Shown here: piece after piece, positions 1-6,291 of the stretch | How positions within the stretch are numbered: position 1 is the stretch's first letter | Layout of the letters: each line of letters begins with the position of its first letter | Assembly: GCA_002303765.1 (NCBI GenBank) | Contig: DBCB01000297.1 | Span: 1 to 9,280 of the forward strand | DNA length: 9,280 nucleotides | From: Planctomycetaceae bacterium UBA969 | GTDB taxonomy: Bacteria; Planctomycetota; Planctomycetia; Gemmatales; Gemmataceae | Direction of reading: 5' to 3' | The notes under the pieces: model-generated | What the model was told of the DNA's origin: nothing | The model's database searches: none | The model's input: the letters and a program-made list of their open reading frames with translations, nothing else | Translations under genes and position numbers: made by a program

Positions 1-2
1 AA

Positions 3-845
3 TTTAGACTTCCCCACCATTGTTTGCCAGGGTTATGGCTGGATTGGATCGCATGCCTGCAAATTGTTTGGATCATGTTTTCCATATTCCTTTTAAGGAA
101 GCAAAAGGAATTAACGGTAATCCTCGTTCCGTTTTTGCTAGGGGCTTTATTAACTATTTTACAGGTCACAACCCAAAGTAATACTCTTGCATTATTATTC
201 CCATGGAGAATCAGTTCGGTACTTGTTCCGCTTGCTACCATGCTAATCCTTTCAGAATCGATGGTTCGATTAACCCCTTTTATTTCGCGCCTAAAACCGC
301 TGTTGCCTTCCATAATTTTAATCGGGCTTCTTGCATTACTAGGCATTGCAATTCCCGCATTCAAAGTTGGATTTGTCGTTAATGAAAACGAAAATGCAAT
401 CCTTGCACATATTAAAACCAACAAGACAATTGATGATCTTTATTTGATTCCTGTCAGTGTGCCAAATCTTGCTGTAACCACACGGGGATCGCTTTCAAGC
501 GATTTCAAACCCATAGGTAAAAAGACTACCGACTCTAGAATTGTCCCCATCGAAATGCAAAGGTTTCGTCTATATGCGCAGGCCCCTCTTTTTATTGATT
601 TTAAATCGATCCCATACAAAGATGAAGATGTACTCAATTGGCATAAGCGTCTTTTACTCGCACAGAATTGGCAAAACCGATTATTAGAAAGCAAATCCCC
701 CGAACTTCTTGATGAATTAAGAGCACAGAAAATCAGCCACATTGTTACAAGTGCAAAAGTTGATCTTGAACAATCCGAATTGGAATTAAAGTTTAAAGAT
801 GAACATTTCAGGCTATGGAAAATAAAAGAAGCCCGAAACCCATAA
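3..845 (+). CDS. Multi-pass membrane protein, C-terminal part (5'-truncated by window edge; possibly DUF6798/GT-C-like)
   Basis: The reading frame is open from base 3 to the TAA at 843-845. A TTG at 24 could be read as a start, but the frame continues upstream without a stop and no Shine-Dalgarno is possible there, so this is most likely the tail of a longer protein. Counting from the TTG, there are about four hydrophobic segments (roughly residues 8-25, 30-50, 55-78 and 92-114), including a loop with FPWRIS. A soluble tail of about 155 residues follows, probably extracytoplasmic. The tail contains RLYAQAPLFIDFKSIPYKD and ends in a small alpha/beta-looking segment (KISHIVTS). This pattern, membrane helices then a tail with 'xxAPxxxDFKxxPYKD', reminds me of DUF6798-type proteins and of GT-C-fold glycosyltransferase-like membrane proteins. 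That family assignment is from memory. No catalytic motif is visible because the N-terminal half is missing, so no reaction can be given. It converges on the next gene with 30 bases between stops. Confidence 0.8.
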   Translation, partial: FRLPHHCLPGLWLDWIACLQIVWIMFSIFLLRKQKELTVILVPFLLGALLTILQVTTQSNTLALLFPWRISSVLVPLATMLILSESMVRLTPFISRLKPLLPSIILIGLLALLGIAIPAFKVGFVVNENENAILAHIKTNKTIDDLYLIPVSVPNLAVTTRGSLSSDFKPIGKKTTDSRIVPIEMQRFRLYAQAPLFIDFKSIPYKDEDVLNWHKRLLLAQNWQNRLLESKSPELLDELRAQKISHIVTSAKVDLEQSELELKFKDEHFRLWKIKEARNP

Positions 846-875
846 GGCCTCGAGCTTCAAGTGATTAAACATCTA

Positions 876-3800
876 CTATTTCTTAAACATCGTATGCGAT
901 GGGTCGCCACGAGATAACAAATAGGCTAACAAATCTAGAACTTCATTTTCATTGAGCGTTTTCAAAAGATCTTGTGGCATCAATGAAACAGGAGAAACTT
1001 TAACCGACTCAACATCTTTTTTCTTCAAGTCTTGAACCTTGCTGGAATCTTCAGGGTCGGTAACCACGATGAGTGATTCTGCGTTTTCGCTGACCACTTT
1101 TCCGGTGATGAATTTCCCGCTCTTGGTTTCAATAATCGAAGCCTTGTATTGATCAGAAATAACCTTGTTGGGTTCAACAATCGATTCGCAAAGATCTTTC
1201 AAACTAAATCGACCTGCAACCTGACTAAGATCAGGACCGGTAGCTCCGCCATCACCGTTATAACGATGGCAAACCACACAACGTGAGGCAGCATACATTT
1301 TCTGACCATTCTTAAAGTCACGCTTAACCATCTTTCCATCAGCTAGCTGAACTAATTCTGCAAGTTTGTATTCCTTACCAGGGCCGGTTGCCTTGGGCAA
1401 TGCTGGCGCTTTATAAGGCTTTTTCAAGCCAAGAGCTTCGATTGCCAATCTTTCATTATCGGTAGCATTATCGAAAGCTTCTTTTTCGATATTATTCAAA
1501 AAGCCCTGATAACTAGATCCGCCACTTCTGGTTCGTGCATCGTTAAGTGCTGTAAAATACATCTTGCGCTGATCGATATTCCAGTTTTCCTTTAGATTAC
1601 GAAGGGAATACAGATAGTAATTTTTCTGAAGGTCAGGGAAATTAGAATACATCTTAGCAATGCCACCGCCATAACCACGATTTCTCAAAAGCAGTTCTTC
1701 CATTTCTTTTCCATCAACAGGCTTGGAAGGTTGCATCAGCAATTGGGTAATTTTGCCTGCAACAGTAGAAGACTTTAAATAAACGAGAAGATCGCCAAGA
1801 TCTCTATTCAATCTCTCATCATTTGAAGGGAAGAACGAGTCAAGTTTAGCGGCTAATTTTGAAGCAACTTCTTTTGCAGGTTCGCCCATGCGAATGAAGA
1901 CAAGTTGATAAGTCCTGATGATTTCAAGTTTTTGATTCTCAGAAAGTGAAGAGAATTCAAGGGTATCAAGTGCTTTAAGCGCCTGGGTTTGCAAACTCTT
2001 ATCTGCCTGCCTAGCAAGAGCAACTATTCCTTGGATAAGTGGTTCTGGGCTCTTTTCAGCCAAGACTTTATCTTGCCAAGTTTTGGGGTCTTGGTGCTCT
2101 AGAGCAACTCTTGCTGCATAGCGAATGAATCGATCTTCATTACTAAGATTAGAAATGATGAATTGCAATTGGTCAGCAGAAACTTTTACAGGGTTATGAA
2201 AAGCTTCAAGTTTTTTCCGGAGCTCACGATCTTTAGCACCTTCTTTATCTTGAAGTTCAGCAGGTGCAGTAGATTCTTTACCTACATAAGTAACTCGGAA
2301 CAATTCAGATTGAGCGCCTCGGCCGCCTACTGAAAAATAAAGTGCGCCATCCTTTCCTGCAACAACATCGGTCAAAGGCAGTGGGGTGCGGGAAACAAAT
2401 TCTTCCTTGGTTGCTTTGTAAGAACTTCCCATCGGGGAAATATGAATTGCATACATGGTCCCAAATGTCCAGTCACAGATATAAAGCGCTTTTTGGTATT
2501 TCGCAGGGAACTTTGTTCCATAACCAAAATCAACGCCCACGGGAGAACCAGGCCCAATGTCAACCATTGCTGGAAGACTATCAACATAATGGGCGGGCCA
2601 TTTGCCGGTACCACTTCTCCAACCAAGTTCACTACCACTGGAGGCGTGGTTCACCCGGGTCGGGCGATACCAAGGCATCCCCATGTCCCATTCCATATCA
2701 GCATCATAAACAAACATTTCGCCATCTGCATTTAATGCAAAATCATATTCATTCCGGTAGCCACTGCTAACAATCTCCCATTCTTTACCATCGGGATCAG
2801 TCTTGGCAATATAACCACCTGGGGCAAGGATACCTCGTGCATGGCCATTGGCGTCCCACTGTCTGGGCAACAAATGGTCTTCGCCCCAATTGCTAGGCAA
2901 TCTGCTGGCATTGAAATTTTCGGGCGGAAGAGTGTGATTACCACATACAATTAAAATAGATTTGCCATCAGGAGACAACCTAAGGCCGTGGGGGCCGTGC
3001 TCGCCACCACCACGCAAGGCCTTAAGCTTAACAACTTCATCGAATTGGTCATCATTATTGGTATCGCGGAGGCGATAAAGCCCACTGCCCTGCCCACCGT
3101 TTACAGAAACATACAAACTGCCAAAGGCAAAAAGTAAACCTTGCGCAGAACTCATTTTAACATCTAGCTTTTCAACTTTTACATCACCAGCAACACCTGG
3201 TGCAGGAACAGTAATTCGATAAAGGCCTTTATCGCCTTGGTCGGAAGCAATGATTCTGCCTTTAGGGTCAACGGTAAGGCAAACCCAAGATCCGAGTTTA
3301 TCTTTTGGAACCGTGAAAAGTTTTTCAACCTGAAAGCCTTCAGGGACTTTGAACGAAGAATTGGAAGCGGTCGCACCAGCACCCTCTCCAGTTAAAACAT
3401 TGCCCCAAGGGGAATCCCCCAATTTGGCCACTTTTTTAATAGCAGAGGCCTTCCCAGACTTACCCGTTTCAACAGCTTTCCAAGAATCATCAGAAATCAC
3501 ATAGGATGACTTTCCATCAGCAGAAGTCATAACCATTTTAAATACGAACCCAGCAGCAGCACCTTCATTTTCAACCAGAGCCTCGATCGAATTATTTCCA
3601 TCTTTCAGAAGCTTGGTAACATCCTGTTCAACAGGAGTTTTCCATTCAGAACTTTTGCCAACATCAAGCCCGTTGATTTTCAATTTAACGATATTGTCGC
3701 AAGCAAATTTTACCTTTGCTTTGCCACCAGTCCATGCAAAGTCCTTGGTCAAGGTGTATTTAGTATTGGTATTTGCGCCCCAGATCCAAAAAGGATTAGC

Positions 3801-3980
3801 GCCTGCTGCAAACTCATTAGAGTTTTTGGTCTTGGCAGTAGTAGGAGCGTCCTTATTTTCAGCAGTAGCCATAATTTCAGGAGTTTGGGTAAAAACCTCT
3901 TTCTCCCAAGCAAACAATGTTGCCTGACTAGCGACAAAAGCTCCGGTTAATATCAATCCCAATCTGATTTCAGAAAACAT
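876..3980 (-). CDS. Secreted PVC-type dehydrogenase/cytochrome c with N-terminal sugar-binding-like domain
   Basis: A 1034-residue protein, numbered from the ATG at 3980. The frame also contains a GTG six bases upstream (3984-3986), but that GTG overlaps the AAGGAG ribosome-binding site, so the ATG is preferred. Domain order: a signal peptide (about 1-24, basic n-region then LGLILTGAFVAS); a beta-sandwich of the galactose-binding/GH2 sugar-binding type (about 62-173; WIWG, LKINGLDVG, W/DDSWK); a six-bladed-propeller-like, glucose/sorbosone-dehydrogenase-related domain (about 210-567) with GEHGPHGL and the acidic, possibly Ca2+-binding DTNNDDQFDE; a helical HEAT-like region (about 590-800); and a C-terminal haem c domain with C901-V-V-C904-H905 and Met1001 in SLMPQDL as likely axial ligand. 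This matches the known Pirellula/Verrucomicrobium-type pairing of a 'putative membrane-bound dehydrogenase' domain with a 'putative haem-binding' domain (TIGR02604/TIGR02603 class). Expected role: periplasmic or surface oxidation of a carbohydrate-like substrate with electrons passed to haem c. The substrate is unknown, and PQQ use is not shown by the sequence. Confidence 0.93.
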   Translation of the reverse strand: MFSEIRLGLILTGAFVASQATLFAWEKEVFTQTPEIMATAENKDAPTTAKTKNSNEFAAGANPFWIWGANTNTKYTLTKDFAWTGGKAKVKFACDNIVKLKINGLDVGKSSEWKTPVEQDVTKLLKDGNNSIEALVENEGAAAGFVFKMVMTSADGKSSYVISDDSWKAVETGKSGKASAIKKVAKLGDSPWGNVLTGEGAGATASNSSFKVPEGFQVEKLFTVPKDKLGSWVCLTVDPKGRIIASDQGDKGLYRITVPAPGVAGDVKVEKLDVKMSSAQGLLFAFGSLYVSVNGGQGSGLYRLRDTNNDDQFDEVVKLKALRGGGEHGPHGLRLSPDGKSILIVCGNHTLPPENFNASRLPSNWGEDHLLPRQWDANGHARGILAPGGYIAKTDPDGKEWEIVSSGYRNEYDFALNADGEMFVYDADMEWDMGMPWYRPTRVNHASSGSELGWRSGTGKWPAHYVDSLPAMVDIGPGSPVGVDFGYGTKFPAKYQKALYICDWTFGTMYAIHISPMGSSYKATKEEFVSRTPLPLTDVVAGKDGALYFSVGGRGAQSELFRVTYVGKESTAPAELQDKEGAKDRELRKKLEAFHNPVKVSADQLQFIISNLSNEDRFIRYAARVALEHQDPKTWQDKVLAEKSPEPLIQGIVALARQADKSLQTQALKALDTLEFSSLSENQKLEIIRTYQLVFIRMGEPAKEVASKLAAKLDSFFPSNDERLNRDLGDLLVYLKSSTVAGKITQLLMQPSKPVDGKEMEELLLRNRGYGGGIAKMYSNFPDLQKNYYLYSLRNLKENWNIDQRKMYFTALNDARTRSGGSSYQGFLNNIEKEAFDNATDNERLAIEALGLKKPYKAPALPKATGPGKEYKLAELVQLADGKMVKRDFKNGQKMYAASRCVVCHRYNGDGGATGPDLSQVAGRFSLKDLCESIVEPNKVISDQYKASIIETKSGKFITGKVVSENAESLIVVTDPEDSSKVQDLKKKDVESVKVSPVSLMPQDLLKTLNENEVLDLLAYLLSRGDPSHTMFKK

Positions 3981-3985
3981 AGCCA

Positions 3986-3991
3986 CTCCTT
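3986..3991 (-). promoter_or_regulatory. Ribosome-binding site AAGGAG that decides the start of the cytochrome gene
   Basis: On the - strand the sequence reads AAGGAG-TGGCT-ATG, giving a strong Shine-Dalgarno with a 5-base spacer to the ATG at 3978-3980. The in-frame GTG at 3984-3986 shares its first base with this motif and cannot be served by it. The annotated protein should therefore begin MFSEIRL, not two residues earlier. Confidence 0.8.
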
Positions 3992-4007
3992 GAATATCGC
4001 AAACAGA

Positions 4008-4020
4008 TCATTTTAAATGA
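4008..4020. repeat. Short perfect inverted repeat TCATTT-T-AAATGA
   Basis: Two 6-base arms flank a single T, 28 bases upstream of the ATG of the - strand cytochrome gene and just downstream of a possible promoter for it. It could be a small operator. Equally, it may be chance in AT-rich DNA, since the arms are short and made mostly of A and T. Confidence 0.3.
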
Positions 4021-4034
4021 AAAATAAAGCCAAG

Positions 4035-4063
4035 ATATTATTAAATACTACTCAAATAACCAA
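4035..4063 (-). promoter_or_regulatory. Possible sigma-70-like promoter for the 876-3980 cytochrome gene
   Basis: On the - strand TTGGTT (4063-4058) and TAATAT (4040-4035) are separated by exactly 17 bases. The -10 matches TATAAT at four of six positions, while the -35 shares only TTG with the consensus. A start near 4028 would give a leader of roughly 50 bases. The region is AT-rich, so chance matches are common. This is a candidate only. Confidence 0.25.
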
Positions 4064-4136
4064 AACAATCCCAAACAATAATAGAGATGAAACAAAAGCG
4101 AATTTTTCCAACCTATAGAACTTAATGGCAGATTAT

Positions 4137-4155
4137 GTTACCTTATTTAAGTAAC
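4137..4155. repeat. Imperfect inverted repeat just upstream of the RR-phosphatase start
   Basis: GTTAC-c-TTA pairs with TAA-GTAAC around a TT centre, giving 8-base arms with one extra C in the left arm. It ends 10 bases before the ATG at 4166, in the place where a Shine-Dalgarno would be expected, and no AGGAGG-like motif is present. It could act as an operator or as a weak hairpin in the leader. No function is shown. Confidence 0.3.
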
Positions 4156-4165
4156 TGATTCTCTA

Positions 4166-5437
4166 ATGAAAAAGAATTTCAAAGATATGAGCAGTGCTTC
4201 GATTTCAATGCCTAGTTTTGTAATAAACAAGCAAGAACCTGCACCAAGTGCAATGATTCTTGTGGTGGATGATAATGCATGGAACCGCGAAACGCTGGTA
4301 AAATTGCTGATGGAGAAAGGGATTCAAGTCGTTTCAGCTGAAAACGGGATGAAAGCCCTAGAACTTATTGGGGCCAATAATTTCAGTCTCGTATTACTTG
4401 ACGCAAAGATGCCAAAATTCAATGGTGTCGAAGTATTAAAAAAAGCCAGAATCAGTTTCACCCCACTAGAACTCCCAATTATTATGATGACTGCAAGGGG
4501 TGAAGCAAAGGATATCATTGCAGCTCTGGAACTTGGTGCGAACGATTACATTACCAAACCGATTGATTTCCCCATCGCCTTTGCCCGTATTCAAACCCAT
4601 TTATTGCTTAATAAGTCGTTTCGGGAAATCGAAGAACTAAAGCAAAACCTTGGTGACAAGAATGAAAAGCTTGAAACAGCAAATCGCAGATTGAACAGGG
4701 ATCTTGAAGCCGCTGCTGCCATTCAGCAAGCGCAATTGCCCGATGATTTGCCAACCTTTCCTGGAGTCAATTTCGCTTGGATATTTGAACCTCACGAAAA
4801 ACTTGCTGGGGATATGCTGCATGTATTCCCGATAGGCACGACCAAGGTTGGATTTTTCGTACTTGATGTAAGCGGGCACGGTGCACCAGCCGCCCTTTTA
4901 TCAGTTACTGTTTCTCGCCATATCACAGGTTTACAAGGCGAAGCAGGAAATAAGTTACTCGAAAAACCCCAGAAAATCCTTGCCTCACTCAACCAAAAAT
5001 TCACCATGGATAACATGGGCGACAACTTCTTCACCATCGCCTATTGCGTTTTAGACCTAACTACGCTTGAACTAATCTACTGCCTAGCAGGGCACCCAGG
5101 CATGATTTATCTGCCAAAAGGTAGTAACCCCACGGTACTTGATAAACCTGCTATTCCTATTGGCCTTTTCGATGACTCGGTTTATTCCGAAGAAAAGTTA
5201 CAGCTTCACGATGGCGATCGACTTGTACTTTATTCCGATGGAATCATTGAAGCAGTCGACCCAGAAAAGCAATCCTTCGGCAAAGACAATTTGAAAAACA
5301 GTCTACACAAATCAATCGATGCAAAGTTGCCAAAATCATTCAAGCAAGTTATGAAAGATGTAAAAGACTGGTGCAAACCGGGCAGGCCAGCAGATGATCT
5401 AACAATCCTAGGCATCGAAATAAACAAAAACAAATAG
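4166..5437 (+). CDS. Response regulator fused to PP2C/SpoIIE-type serine/threonine phosphatase
   Basis: A 423-residue cytoplasmic signalling protein. Residues 1-29 are an unstructured-looking extension. Residues 30-147 form a CheY-like receiver with the acidic pair D35-D36, phosphoacceptor D79 (LLDAKMP), T109 and K131 (KP). Residues 150-185 look like a charged coiled-coil linker that runs into the AAAAIQQAQLP signature of RsbU/SpoIIE-type phosphatases. The phosphatase domain (about 186-420) retains the metal-binding aspartates D216 (AGDM), D234 (DVSGHG), D358 (YSDGIIEA) and D411 (ADDLTIL). The family role is that phosphorylation of the receiver controls dephosphorylation of a serine on an anti-sigma-factor antagonist in a partner-switching pathway. 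No kinase, antagonist or sigma factor is encoded nearby, so the target is unknown. No clear Shine-Dalgarno precedes the ATG at 4166. Internal in-frame ATGs at 4187, 4208 and 4253 all precede or border the receiver core, so the true start could be slightly downstream. Confidence 0.92.
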   Translation: MKKNFKDMSSASISMPSFVINKQEPAPSAMILVVDDNAWNRETLVKLLMEKGIQVVSAENGMKALELIGANNFSLVLLDAKMPKFNGVEVLKKARISFTPLELPIIMMTARGEAKDIIAALELGANDYITKPIDFPIAFARIQTHLLLNKSFREIEELKQNLGDKNEKLETANRRLNRDLEAAAAIQQAQLPDDLPTFPGVNFAWIFEPHEKLAGDMLHVFPIGTTKVGFFVLDVSGHGAPAALLSVTVSRHITGLQGEAGNKLLEKPQKILASLNQKFTMDNMGDNFFTIAYCVLDLTTLELIYCLAGHPGMIYLPKGSNPTVLDKPAIPIGLFDDSVYSEEKLQLHDGDRLVLYSDGIIEAVDPEKQSFGKDNLKNSLHKSIDAKLPKSFKQVMKDVKDWCKPGRPADDLTILGIEINKNK

Positions 5438-5489
5438 TTTGCCTGGAACCCCTACCTTCGGTTATCTCGCTTAGAACACTTACCCTCTT

Positions 5490-5493
5490 GGAG
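5490..5493 (+). promoter_or_regulatory. Ribosome-binding site GGAG for the short-chain dehydrogenase
   Basis: GGAG lies 8 bases before the ATG at 5502, supporting that start. The 64-base gap after the upstream phosphatase gene contains no convincing terminator, so the two genes may be cotranscribed. Confidence 0.6.
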
Positions 5494-5501
5494 TTAAAAT
5501 C

Positions 5502-6275
5502 ATGCTTCCTGGAATTAAACTTTTCGATCTTACGAACAAAACCGCAATCGTTACTGGGGGCTCGAAAGGATTAGGCCTTGCCATGGCGGAAGGGTTGGCC
5601 TCTGCAGGTGCAAACCTCGTCATTATCAGCAGAAATGAAAAAGAGGGGAAAGCCGCTGTAGAAAAAATCATCAAAGAATACAAAACAAAAGCCATCGCTA
5701 TCAGCGCAACGGTAACATCGGAAGAAGAAATGCAAAAAGCAGTGGCAACCACAGTCAAAGAGTTCGGCTCTATCGATATTTTAATCAACAATGCAGGCAT
5801 TAATATTCGTGGCCCGATTGATGAACTTTCTTACGAAGATTTCAAAAAAGTACAGCAAACCAATGTTGATGGTACTTGGCTGCCTAGCAAGGCAGTGGTG
5901 CCACAAATGAAGAAGCAGAAATCTGGGAGGATTATTAATCTTGCGAGCACGCTTGGTGTTGTAGGGTTGGCCAACCGAACGCCCTATGCCACTAGTAAAG
6001 GTGCTGTGGTTCAAATGACACGTGCATTGGCATTAGAACTTGCACCTTTCCATATCACGGTAAATGCAATTTGCCCAGGGCCATTCCTTACCGATATGAA
6101 CATCCCCATCAAAGATGATGAGAACACGAAAAAGTTTATTGTTGGTGCGGTCGCTTTAGAAAGATGGGGCGAACTGCAAGAAATCCAAGGCGCTGCCCTT
6201 TATCTTGCCAGTGCAGCTTCAAGCTACACCACGGGGAGCCTTATCACCGTTGATGGCGGATGGACCGCCCGGTAA
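5502..6275 (+). CDS. Short-chain dehydrogenase/reductase (SDR), gluconate 5-dehydrogenase-like
   Basis: A 257-residue classical SDR of usual length. Visible motifs are the Rossmann cofactor site TGGSKGLG (18-25), NNAG (96-99), the likely active-site Asn121, catalytic Ser149, Tyr162 and Lys166 (YATSK), the PG turn (192-193) after the YxxxK helix, and a C-terminal VDGG (250-253). Lys22 in the glycine motif and Arg44 after the second strand favour NADP(H) over NAD(H). The opening 'LFDLTNKTAIVTGG' and overall pattern resemble gluconate 5-dehydrogenases and 3-oxoacyl-ACP-reductase-like SDRs. I favour the sugar-acid reading, but substrate cannot be fixed from sequence in this family. The likely role is cytoplasmic interconversion of a hydroxyl and a keto group. 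The gene follows the RR-phosphatase on the same strand and ends 16 bases before the stop of the convergent cytochrome gene. Confidence 0.92.
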   Translation: MLPGIKLFDLTNKTAIVTGGSKGLGLAMAEGLASAGANLVIISRNEKEGKAAVEKIIKEYKTKAIAISATVTSEEEMQKAVATTVKEFGSIDILINNAGINIRGPIDELSYEDFKKVQQTNVDGTWLPSKAVVPQMKKQKSGRIINLASTLGVVGLANRTPYATSKGAVVQMTRALALELAPFHITVNAICPGPFLTDMNIPIKDDENTKKFIVGAVALERWGELQEIQGAALYLASAASSYTTGSLITVDGGWTAR

Positions 6276-6291
6276 GTTTAGCCAAAGCATT

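Noticed and set aside
828..862. Possible hairpin terminator (GAAGC ... GCTTC) between the first two convergent genes
   Set aside because: The stem is only 5 bases with a loop of about 20 and no T-run on either side, so it does not qualify as a rho-independent terminator.
2342..2770. A 142-residue + strand open frame opposite the cytochrome gene
   Set aside because: It lies wholly inside the well-supported - strand gene. Its predicted protein is low in recognisable motifs and rich in His, Pro and Gln, as expected for an antisense shadow, and it has no plausible ribosome-binding context.
4103..4139. Possible + strand promoter for the RR-phosphatase (TATGTT as -10)
   Set aside because: No acceptable -35 hexamer is found at 16-18 bases upstream, so I could not support it.
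5439..5467. Possible promoter TTGCCT-17-TTATCT between the phosphatase and SDR genes
   Set aside because: The -10 element matches the consensus at only two of six positions. Readthrough from the upstream gene is an equally good explanation.
5480..5800. A 106-residue - strand open frame overlapping the start of the SDR gene
   Set aside because: It is antisense to the conserved cofactor-binding region of the SDR, which has strong family motifs. Its hydrophobic appearance comes from reading the complement of that region.
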